Shown here: positions 44,885-52,679 of the stretch, one piece after another
Numbering within the stretch: the first letter of the stretch is position 1
Layout: every line of letters starts with the position of its first letter
Source: Hahella sp. HN01
GTDB taxonomy: Bacteria > Pseudomonadota > Gammaproteobacteria > Pseudomonadales > Oleiphilaceae
Reading direction: 5' to 3'
Assembly (NCBI RefSeq): GCF_018986435.1
Contig: NZ_JAHMIN010000037.1
Location: forward strand, 13,388 to 66,066
Length of the DNA stretch: 52,679 bases
Notes under the pieces: model-generated
Told to the model about the DNA's origin: nothing
What the model saw: only the letters and a program-made list of their open reading frames with translations
Database searches by the model: none
Made by a program: the position numbers and the translations under genes

Positions 44885-44900
44885 TCACTTTGAGGGAATG

Positions 44901-45014
44901 TTAGATATTCACATTAACCTGCAACTTTTCAGACACAGAGTTTCGAGTCCTGCCAGATTTAAAACTTGCTTTCCCTAGCAAAATTTTAAGAGCACCATTT
45001 ACAGACCGCCACAT
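44901..45014 (-). CDS. Small 37-residue ORF coupled to the immunity gene
   Basis: Its ATG overlaps the immunity-gene stop (TGATG) and the frame runs 37 codons (MWRSVNGALKILLGKASF..., basic in the middle, ending LQVNVNI). The overlap would permit translational coupling. I recognise no family. It could be a genuine small protein of the toxin cluster or the start of a gene later truncated, given the remnant that follows in another frame. Confidence 0.35.
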   Translation of the reverse strand: MWRSVNGALKILLGKASFKSGRTRNSVSEKLQVNVNI

Positions 45015-45880
45015 CAAACAACTATTTCTTCCCTGTTAAAAACAACTCTACAACGCTTCCTATTTCTTTTAAACTCAGCCATTACACCCCTAACTTCTGG
45101 CCGAACATCTCGAACATCAATAGACTCAAGACTCTTCAACTCTAAAAAGCTTAAAATTCCTTCCATTGAAATAGAACTATCATCCAGAACTATACTAGAC
45201 ACATGCTGATACCCGCTAGCTTGTTTTAGGTAGCTAAGCAACTTATCATCTGCAGCATCCCCCATTATCGCCAAACGAGTAGATATACTTTGCATTTCAA
45301 ACCATTCCCACCCCTTCCACAAATCAAAACTAACCCGCCCCTGTAAAGAGTTTGCTTTTTCGAAGTAGTTTCCATTCGCTAGAATAGCGTAAACTCTCCC
45401 GGTGTCACCAACCCCAACTCTATACTTAAAATTATCTTCACTATATAACTCCAATGATACAGGCACACCATTCCGCCATTCATACTCTTGTGAAAGATCA
45501 TTTTCTTGAATAACAAGAAACTCTATATCCCCGTGATACGTCCAATTAGCCTCATGCAGAAGAACTCCTCCATTATAATATTTTTCAGCAACACAGACAT
45601 CTTTATCAAACTCAAAAACGGTACCATTAAACGGCTCACCTTTATAAGAAACAGGCTCACTACCAGAATCTAAAAACGTTTCTTCTATACATATATCCGA
45701 AAGAGAAATCTTTGACCAATAACAATTTTTATATTCATTCTCGATACATCCATTAACTATTACGTCGCCTCTCAATCGCCCTTCTGGCAGCAGAAAAAAA
45801 GCCAAACCCGTGAATATTTCTTCTTTATAAAAGAACACCCCTCCATTATTAGTTAGCCTCTCAGCTTTAATTCTCAGCAT
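45014..45880 (-). CDS. YwqK-like immunity protein for the Rhs deaminase toxin
   Basis: A 288-residue protein without signal peptide. Its N-terminal half has MORN-like beta-hairpin repeats as in YwqK-type antitoxins: NNGGVFFYKEEIFTGLAF, VSYKGEPFNGTVFEF and CVAEKYYNGGVLLHEANW. The C-terminal part (VSSIVLDDSSISMEGILSFL, LKSLESIDVRD) resembles a few leucine-rich repeats. The ATG overlaps the rhs stop by one base (TAATG), so toxin and immunity are translationally coupled. YwqK is the partner of the YwqJ deaminase toxin in Bacillus, matching the toxin domain upstream. Immunity function is inferred. Confidence 0.72.
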   Translation of the reverse strand: MLRIKAERLTNNGGVFFYKEEIFTGLAFFLLPEGRLRGDVIVNGCIENEYKNCYWSKISLSDICIEETFLDSGSEPVSYKGEPFNGTVFEFDKDVCVAEKYYNGGVLLHEANWTYHGDIEFLVIQENDLSQEYEWRNGVPVSLELYSEDNFKYRVGVGDTGRVYAILANGNYFEKANSLQGRVSFDLWKGWEWFEMQSISTRLAIMGDAADDKLLSYLKQASGYQHVSSIVLDDSSISMEGILSFLELKSLESIDVRDVRPEVRGVMAEFKRNRKRCRVVFNREEIVV

Positions 45881-48800
45881 TATTCTGCTCCTTTATTAGT
45901 TAATATTTCAAAAATGGAAGAGGGTAGTATTCCACTGCAATTCTGGCAAGCCTCAAAATCTTTCCCTTTCTTAGCAGGATTAGTAGTGATATTAACAGTC
46001 GCCACCTGAATTTTTTCTTTCAAGGTTAGAGAATGTTTGCTAAGTTGATTGAACAAATCATTGGCGGCTCTCACTTCCGCGTGAAGTCCAGGCAGTCCAT
46101 TATCTGTACTGAATATCTTCTCGCCTGCTGAGCCAATATATTCTCTTATAAGAATTTCAGCATTAGTGCTAAGAGGCGCAGGATTCTCCTCTGCCAATTC
46201 ATACAGCTTACGGACTTCATAAATGTATTTATCTACATCTGTAATCTTAAATAACGTAGTCTCCCCCTCAATCAAGCTTGCTCCTTTAAGGCCCTTTACA
46301 TTTCCCTTTAAATTCGTAAAAAAGTCACTAAATACCCCTAACTCTGGTAAGCCTACTTTTGCAACAGCCGCCAATCTACCACGAGCTGATTTAGTATGAG
46401 CAGCCATCAACTCATACGCCTTATCCCTAACACTCTCGACCAATTTTTTACCAAACTCTGACCTTAAGAGAGATACAGCTTCACTTGTCGTAGTCTCTAT
46501 TCCTTCTTTAATCGATTTACGAGAGGGAAGCCCCGATCCGCCACCTTTACTTTTAATATCACCAATCGAGCCGATTTGATTTCCAGATGAAATTGACCCA
46601 GAACCCTTAAACTCGACTTTTCCTACTCCAGACCTCTTTGCGCCCGCGAACATCATGAAAAGATTGCCAAATGCCTCTCCAGCTCTTTCGCCATCCCCAG
46701 TAATAACGCCGGTCCCCAGCTCATACCCAAACGTATAAGGTGCAAAAATAATCCCCGCAGCCATCTCGAGCAGTATGTCGCCAGTACCGGCGCCACCCGC
46801 TACAGATTGCCCCATAGCGCTGGTGTAGTTGATATCTTCTGGTGCATTTCCTGTCAGTAATGACTTCCCAAAATTCCAGGCCACCTGCTCTATGTCATAC
46901 ACCATTGCTAATGGTTCATACACTGCGGAACCTAGCGCCTTCGCAAAACCAATTCCGAACTTACCAACTTCTCCTAGAACGCCTCCGCCCTGCTCGTCGC
47001 CAATTACGCGCCCCTTATCTATCACTACAGTGGTACCCAGCTGCGATGGCCTTTTTAATACATCAAAAGCAGAGCTCGGCAAAGGATCGTCAATATTTTC
47101 CAGACCGTTGTATAAAGCCTTTAACTCAAACTCGTAATCCGTCCCTTTAATTGACTCACTAACTTGGTTTGAAGTTTTTACACCACCACTAGATACTCCG
47201 ATTAGAGCTAAATCTCCTAAAGCACTCCCAACAACCCCCGCTATCATCCCCACATAGTCAGGACGATAGTCTTCGCTGTCATAAACAGCGGTCCTCACTG
47301 CTTCAGACACGACTCCCGACGTTATTCCGCTTATCGCTGAATAGGATAGAGGTGTGCTCAGGGGGCTCGGCATCCAGCTTTGCGCTTCCAGTCCACTGTG
47401 AAGAATGCTGCCTGTTTTACCAAGTCCGGTTCCTCCCATAATGGCGCTCGTCGCCAGACTCGCGGCGACATCTCGCCATCTGAAGTGGGTCTCTTGGTCG
47501 ACGAGTTTGCCTGCGGCGTAGTTTGCGCCTACCGCCGTTAAAGCTTTGCCGGCGGTTGCCGACCAAGATATATCTTTCCCCCACCCCATGTACTGGCTGA
47601 TCCCGGCTGTAGCGGCGGCGGTAAGCCCTCCGCGTAGCGCAGACCGGAGTGAAAAGTGGTCCTGAAGGTCCAGCTCTTTTGCCGCAAGCTGAGAAACAGC
47701 ACTGCCGGCAAGGCCGCCGACAAATGCCCCCGCCGCTGTTGCAAAAGCGCTTGCGCCCGCTGTTAGCGTGGTTATGGTAGCGCCGCCTGCGCCTATGCTG
47801 GTAACGGTAGTCATGCCGGCAGTGAACAGCGCATCACCAACGACGCCCGCCAATGCCGGAGCCACTATAGCGGTTACGGCGATTGCGATAATCATTACAA
47901 ATATCGCAGCGCCAGCGCATTTGCCCTTCTTGGGCGGAGGCGGCGGTTCAGGCAGTGTCGGCGTCGTATCCCCCAACGCCAGACCAGGATCGTAAGGCCT
48001 GAACGTTGACGCATTATTGTGGATGTTCGTTACCACGTTCGGGACGACCAGATTCAGGTCTGCTTTTAGATCCTGATCTCCTGACAACCCATTCGCGTCA
48101 GCAATCAGATACCAAAGGCTGGCGTCGCCCCAGAGTCTTGAAGCAATCGTCGCCAAAGTGTCGCCACTGTTTACGCGATAATATGTCGGCGCCTTACCCG
48201 GATAGTTCGAGTTTATAGGCTGGAAGTTTTGATCGAAGTCCGCAGAGGTAACAGGGACTATTCGCTTCAGATTTGAGTACCCAATCTTACGCTTAACATC
48301 CCGATTGAAGGTAAAGTGCCCCTCTTTTCCAACCGGGATCGTCACCTGCTCCTGGCCAACAACGTGTTCTGTATCCGGCATGTTAGCCAAATGCTGAACA
48401 TAGTCAGTGCGAGATGGAACATCATCACTCCCCATATCGCCTCGAACAATACCGTTCAGATAGAAGAATTTGCGTCGGACCGGCGCCTTACCTCCTTTTT
48501 CCTCCCAGTCCACTTCATCCCGGAAAAGTATTTGCCCATTATGATTATTGACGTAACTCAGGCTACGGTCCGCTGCATGGTCGTATACAAACAGATTATG
48601 GCCGTTGGCGTCGTATGCGTAATACGAAGTTCCTGGTTTCCAGTTATCTACGCCACTCTTTGTAGCCGTGATGGTAACTTTACTTTCCTTATAAGTATCC
48701 CAGCGGTCTTGAGAATCATAGAAATAGTCAGTAACACTATTCGCATCATCGCCACTTCCTTTAAACTCCGTTTGACGCAGAGTCTGTCCGTCATTTAGAT

Positions 48801-51800
48801 AGTGATATTTAATACTTCTATCGACAGCGCGGCTATCAGCGACAGTAATCTTACTTTCTAATAGACGGTTATCAGCATTATAATCATAGGATTCTTCACT
48901 GACTTTGAACGTCTGAACGTTTCCATTATATTTTTCGTACTTATACTCGGTCTTCTTTTTCGTTCTTCCTAACGGATCAATGTTCTCTCTCCGTGAGATT
49001 AAAACATACCCACCATCAAAGTTTGCGCCAGTAGCATCTTTAAATTTTTCGTCATATAACCAGATGGTTTCCAGGTTGCCTCTTTCGTCATAGCCGTATT
49101 TCTGCCGAACCTCTTGTGGAGAACCGCTATTTTCGGATAGTTGCGCGCTATCGCTACTGAGGCGACGCCCCATAGCGTCATACTTAATAGAATATCCCGT
49201 ATTCCCGGCGCCTATCGTCCGCACGCCATTAGCAGCTTGATTTAACGCCCCCATGGTAACCAGGAAGCGATTCTCTTTATCGTAGAGATAAAAGAAATCC
49301 TGCGTTAGCTTATTTTCTCCATATTTATCGCTTGAAATAGCCGCATTGTCATATTCAGCTTTCACCCGGCGACGATTGCCTACCGCGTCATAAAAGTAAT
49401 TGAGCTTGTAGTCATAATCATCAATTTCATAGACACGATTTAGCGCATCATATTTAGCCGTCACATTTTGATAAGGAAGCGTGTCGTTTTCGAGCCCACC
49501 CGCCAAATCAGAAAATGGCTTACTACGATAGGTTTCTCCAACGACATTTCCATTGGCGTCATACCGAAATTCAGTAAAGCTTTTAGCCCCCTCATCAAGT
49601 ACTTGATGCAAACTTCCATTTGCATAGTACTTATACTCAATCTTTTGTGACTTACGCTGCCTCACCCTATCGGCAATTCCTGTGTCTGTAGGAATGATGC
49701 TATCAGAGTAGTTAAATGCTGTATTGCTGGTTTGCTTTGTTAACCAGCCAGCTTGGTTATACTCATAATAGAATTCATGCCCCCCCAGGTCCTTGTGGTA
49801 GCGAATTTTTCCAAAATAATCGACATCATCGGTTAAAAGGTGATTCGTTCTATAGTTAGCGTTGGTTTCTGTATTTAGACCATTTTCCGTCGTTTTTCTG
49901 AAACCGCCAATGCCGCCAATTTCAGCGTCATAGGAATATTTATAATAAGTTTCTCTTCTTTCCCATTTGGCGCTGTTGTTGGAGATATCGCCATCGTCGA
50001 AGCTGATATGCTTAGTGATACGTCCTTCACCGTCATAAAAATACTTCTGTTGAAAGTTCGCCGCATTAGTATGAGTGATCCTATTGCCAGCTTCGTCATA
50101 ACTATAACGCTCACTGGAATATGACGAGCCCTGGAGATAGTTGCTGAGAGAGCTAAATTGACGAACCTCCTGCAAACGGTTCGCTTTATCATAAATGAAA
50201 GAATGATAGCGACCCAACTCATCGATCATTAAACGCTTATTGCCTAACTGATCGTACTTATAAGTCTTCTTCGCTCCCATCGCATCTACTTCAGACGCGA
50301 CTTGTCCTGCAGCGTACTCCTGACCACGATAAAATGCTGTATCGCCTTTCCATTCATTGGAATACCCCGATTTCTGTTGATGCAGATAGCTGTTCGCATC
50401 TTGACTTGCGACGAGGTTATTCTGACCGTCGTAATAGTATTTAGTTACAGGATGGGCGTTTAGCGACTTCAATGAACTATTAGAATCGCTTGCGGACTCA
50501 GGCCCATGATCCTGATATACAGCCACTTTCGGATCAACTTTATAAGTAAGTCTGCCTTGAGCGTCATAGGCCATGTGAGTGGCGTTACCGTTACCATCCA
50601 CCTCCTTTACAATCTCGCCAAACGCGTTGTATCTCTGACTGCGGTGAATTTGATAACTTGACTGTTCACCTAACAACCAACTAACGCGGTAATTTTGGAT
50701 TACACTTCTCTGCTCAGGGCTCTCTAACTTCCAGGAGCCGCCTATATTTTCTGACGATGTTGTCTGGGCTGACTCTGTGTGTGTTTTCTTAGTTACTACG
50801 TAATTATGAATAAACTCATACTTATAGCCATCTACATTACCAGATCCCATTCCTACATAAACGCTGGCTGAAGCTCTATTTTGAACTCCCCCTTGTGCGT
50901 TACGTGTTTCATAATCTAACTGATATGCCCCTTCAGAAAGCGCAAAGTAAAATCTCTCTTTATATTTTATAGCCCGCCCGCCTAACTCTGCGGATTCAAC
51001 AAAACTAGTACTTGTAGCTGAACCAGTTTTTCTCCCTTCCTGAAGAGAATAGTTATATACGCCATCAAAAACTTTAACATTACTTATGCTTGGAACATAA
51101 ATACTAAAACCTACTGTCTGACCAGGAAAGTCATTACGACCAGACCTTTCGACCCGCCCTACATGGGTGAAAACAATACTTTGCTGCCCCGGATTAACTA
51201 TCTTTTCCTCAACCTTCTCAGAACTGGAAAACTTTATTTTTAGCGGAACCCCAAGCCGTTTAAGCTCAGGAGGAATTTCAACTGTATATGAGTTACTCCA
51301 TCTTGCGGTAGTTGGCCAACCGTATTTTTCATCCGCATATACAACATCTTCTTTTCCGTTGATTGTGACTGTGGTTTTACTTGGAAGCCCATGATCTTTT
51401 GGAGCAGAAAGCGAGCCCACTATTGAATCTAGAGTATTTGGCTCACCGATAATCAACATACCAAACTCAGTAGATTTAGATACCTTCGTCGTTCGTCGCC
51501 CTTGATTTAACGAAAAACTATAACTACCTTCAAATAACTTCAAACCACCGAGTGATGGAACATAAATTTTAAAGGAGACAGTTTGATCATGAATCCCCCC
51601 CTTCCCGACACTCCCATTATGTTGAAACTCAACATAGTCAGAAATATTGGTCGGCACCCCTGTGTCAACCAGCTTAGATCCGTAATAAAAGTCGACTTTT
51701 AATGGGAGCCCTAATTCTCTAAGTTGCTGTGGAATTTTTACTTTATATAAATTTTTCCATATTGCCGCAGTAGCTTGACCATATGTTCCTATAGCATGTG

Positions 51801-52679
51801 TTACATCTATCACTCCTTCTATTTCCACCACATCCCTGCCAATAGCCTTGGCCTCTCCTTTTTTTCCGCCCACCTTCACATACTCATCAACAACACTTCT
51901 TTCAAGCCTGACTCTCTTAGTGTCATGAGTGGTTTTCATAGGGGCCGTCACTGTCACAGTTCCGCCACGCTCATAACTGATCAATACGTGATAACTGTTT
52001 TCCTTCTCCTCGATTTTAAGACTTGAAAGCGCCTCCGCGTCCAACTCAAGATCGGATTTGAAGGTAAATTCCTGTGTCTGTACATCACGATAGATATAAT
52101 AATTGTGGGTTGCCCCTACTGGCTCAGCGGCTCGCCAGATACGAACAGTTGTTTTGACATATTTATTTTCATTTGCAGGATCTTTTTCCACCCTCTGCGC
52201 TTGCCAGGCGGAGTCATAGCTATTGGTAGCGTTACTTAATGCAACGTCACTTAAGCCTTTACCTACTTTTGTTAATTCATACTGCAACGCCAGGGCAGAT
52301 TCGACCTGAGTCAAATCAAAGCCATCAAATCCAATCGGAGTAGTAGAAGAACTTGTGCCTGGAGCACTGGAATAATACCCAACATTCTTTTCGTTATACT
52401 CTACCGTCGTTTCCTCTTTGACATCCTCCCAAGCTGTAAGCCCAGGCTGAGGCGCCTGCGTTCCCAGCAGTCGTTGCCTGTACTCCTCAAAGTCGACGGT
52501 TGAACTCCAATTCTTATCAACCTCCTCTTCCGTCAAGGAAGCGCTCAACTGGCTGTAATCATGAGGCGCCTCAAAGGTGTCCGTCTGGCGGTTGCGTTCG
52601 TCATACACGCTGACTTTCATCTGCGTCTGCAGCACGCCCAGCGCCTTCACCTGCTCCGGCGACGTCAGCGTCGCCAGGT
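45880..52679 (-). CDS. Giant Rhs/YD-repeat polymorphic toxin with C-terminal YwqJ-like deaminase (5' end outside window)
   Basis: More than 2,260 residues, open to the window edge; a GTG at 52650 is only an internal codon. From N to C: beta-rich segment with two paralogous blocks (VYADEKYGWPTTARW-type, about residues 280-560); many YD repeats (YDAQGRLTYKVD, YDQLGNKRLMIDELGRYHSF; about 660-1380); a LysM domain (YYRVNSGDTLATIASRLWG, about 1490); a proline stretch; hydrophobic segments (AAIFVMIIAIAVTAIVAPAL) about 1575-1640; helical pre-toxin region; and a toxin domain whose GLHAEVRAAND (about 2189) and ACQNCSG (about 2233) supply the H-A-E and C-x2-C zinc site of the deaminase superfamily, closest to YwqJ. 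No PAAR or VgrG is visible here. It is followed by its immunity gene. Confidence 0.85.
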   Translation of the reverse strand, partial: LATLTSPEQVKALGVLQTQMKVSVYDERNRQTDTFEAPHDYSQLSASLTEEEVDKNWSSTVDFEEYRQRLLGTQAPQPGLTAWEDVKEETTVEYNEKNVGYYSSAPGTSSSTTPIGFDGFDLTQVESALALQYELTKVGKGLSDVALSNATNSYDSAWQAQRVEKDPANENKYVKTTVRIWRAAEPVGATHNYYIYRDVQTQEFTFKSDLELDAEALSSLKIEEKENSYHVLISYERGGTVTVTAPMKTTHDTKRVRLERSVVDEYVKVGGKKGEAKAIGRDVVEIEGVIDVTHAIGTYGQATAAIWKNLYKVKIPQQLRELGLPLKVDFYYGSKLVDTGVPTNISDYVEFQHNGSVGKGGIHDQTVSFKIYVPSLGGLKLFEGSYSFSLNQGRRTTKVSKSTEFGMLIIGEPNTLDSIVGSLSAPKDHGLPSKTTVTINGKEDVVYADEKYGWPTTARWSNSYTVEIPPELKRLGVPLKIKFSSSEKVEEKIVNPGQQSIVFTHVGRVERSGRNDFPGQTVGFSIYVPSISNVKVFDGVYNYSLQEGRKTGSATSTSFVESAELGGRAIKYKERFYFALSEGAYQLDYETRNAQGGVQNRASASVYVGMGSGNVDGYKYEFIHNYVVTKKTHTESAQTTSSENIGGSWKLESPEQRSVIQNYRVSWLLGEQSSYQIHRSQRYNAFGEIVKEVDGNGNATHMAYDAQGRLTYKVDPKVAVYQDHGPESASDSNSSLKSLNAHPVTKYYYDGQNNLVASQDANSYLHQQKSGYSNEWKGDTAFYRGQEYAAGQVASEVDAMGAKKTYKYDQLGNKRLMIDELGRYHSFIYDKANRLQEVRQFSSLSNYLQGSSYSSERYSYDEAGNRITHTNAANFQQKYFYDGEGRITKHISFDDGDISNNSAKWERRETYYKYSYDAEIGGIGGFRKTTENGLNTETNANYRTNHLLTDDVDYFGKIRYHKDLGGHEFYYEYNQAGWLTKQTSNTAFNYSDSIIPTDTGIADRVRQRKSQKIEYKYYANGSLHQVLDEGAKSFTEFRYDANGNVVGETYRSKPFSDLAGGLENDTLPYQNVTAKYDALNRVYEIDDYDYKLNYFYDAVGNRRRVKAEYDNAAISSDKYGENKLTQDFFYLYDKENRFLVTMGALNQAANGVRTIGAGNTGYSIKYDAMGRRLSSDSAQLSENSGSPQEVRQKYGYDERGNLETIWLYDEKFKDATGANFDGGYVLISRRENIDPLGRTKKKTEYKYEKYNGNVQTFKVSEESYDYNADNRLLESKITVADSRAVDRSIKYHYLNDGQTLRQTEFKGSGDDANSVTDYFYDSQDRWDTYKESKVTITATKSGVDNWKPGTSYYAYDANGHNLFVYDHAADRSLSYVNNHNGQILFRDEVDWEEKGGKAPVRRKFFYLNGIVRGDMGSDDVPSRTDYVQHLANMPDTEHVVGQEQVTIPVGKEGHFTFNRDVKRKIGYSNLKRIVPVTSADFDQNFQPINSNYPGKAPTYYRVNSGDTLATIASRLWGDASLWYLIADANGLSGDQDLKADLNLVVPNVVTNIHNNASTFRPYDPGLALGDTTPTLPEPPPPPKKGKCAGAAIFVMIIAIAVTAIVAPALAGVVGDALFTAGMTTVTSIGAGGATITTLTAGASAFATAAGAFVGGLAGSAVSQLAAKELDLQDHFSLRSALRGGLTAAATAGISQYMGWGKDISWSATAGKALTAVGANYAAGKLVDQETHFRWRDVAASLATSAIMGGTGLGKTGSILHSGLEAQSWMPSPLSTPLSYSAISGITSGVVSEAVRTAVYDSEDYRPDYVGMIAGVVGSALGDLALIGVSSGGVKTSNQVSESIKGTDYEFELKALYNGLENIDDPLPSSAFDVLKRPSQLGTTVVIDKGRVIGDEQGGGVLGEVGKFGIGFAKALGSAVYEPLAMVYDIEQVAWNFGKSLLTGNAPEDINYTSAMGQSVAGGAGTGDILLEMAAGIIFAPYTFGYELGTGVITGDGERAGEAFGNLFMMFAGAKRSGVGKVEFKGSGSISSGNQIGSIGDIKSKGGGSGLPSRKSIKEGIETTTSEAVSLLRSEFGKKLVESVRDKAYELMAAHTKSARGRLAAVAKVGLPELGVFSDFFTNLKGNVKGLKGASLIEGETTLFKITDVDKYIYEVRKLYELAEENPAPLSTNAEILIREYIGSAGEKIFSTDNGLPGLHAEVRAANDLFNQLSKHSLTLKEKIQVATVNITTNPAKKGKDFEACQNCSGILPSSIFEILTNKGAE

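Noticed and set aside
44443-44900. Insertion sequence in the gap behind the toxin locus
   Set aside because: I found no terminal inverted repeats, target-site duplication or transposase-like reading frame, only short broken open stretches.

Overview
The window looks like a chromosomal segment of a marine gammaproteobacterium. The gene order (minCDE; hemA divergent from TPR lipoprotein-lolB-ispE-tRNA-Gln-prs-rplY-pth-ychF; rlmB-rpsF-rpsR-rplI-dnaB-alr; a hemN-like gene beside anr) is that of Pseudomonas/Oceanospirillales. Protein sequences and the mix of genes suggest Hahella or a close relative. That assignment is inference from gene order and remembered family sequences, not from a search.

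Layout. 1-3.6 kb: start of a PHA-synthase-like gene, a Tas-type aldo-keto reductase, a GT4 glycosyltransferase and an overlapping PAP2 phosphatase. 3.8-5.7 kb: minCDE division-site operon. 6-12 kb: START-domain protein, CBS protein, TetR regulator, PIN-PhoH ATPase, RimB-like protease, photolyase. 11.7-15.8 kb (minus strand): moeB, prmC, prfA, hemA. 16.1-23.4 kb (plus strand): outer-membrane biogenesis, isoprenoid, PRPP and translation genes with tRNA-Gln and tRNA-Met. 23.7-29.3 kb: two tandem orphan periplasmic binding proteins, a PlsC acyltransferase, a HemN-like protein that has lost its radical-SAM cysteines but keeps a perfect FNR/Anr box, anr, and an RmlD-like reductase. 29.5-36.8 kb (minus strand): alr, dnaB, rplI, rpsR, rpsF, rlmB, rnr.

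37.0-39.8 kb is the most unusual part. A normal tRNA-Leu faces a minus-strand cluster of three atypical tRNAs (CAU, GCA, UUC anticodons), with a compact four-hairpin RNA between the first two. Upstream of the cluster is a -24/-12 (sigma54) promoter with exact GG/GC spacing, then an IHF-like site, then a nested dyad. Divergent from it is rtcR, the sigma54 activator that senses RNA damage through its CARF domain. No rtcB or rtcA is present. I read this as an RtcR-controlled stress operon whose products are tRNAs and a structured RNA rather than repair enzymes.

39.8-44.4 kb: subtilisin-like secreted protease, NhaC-type antiporter, UGT-like glycosyltransferase. 44.4-52.7 kb: an accessory polymorphic-toxin locus on the minus strand. 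A giant YD-repeat (Rhs) protein with a LysM domain, hydrophobic segments and a C-terminal YwqJ-like deaminase toxin runs off the window at its 5' end. It is translationally coupled to a YwqK-like immunity protein, followed by a tiny coupled ORF and degenerate coding remnants.
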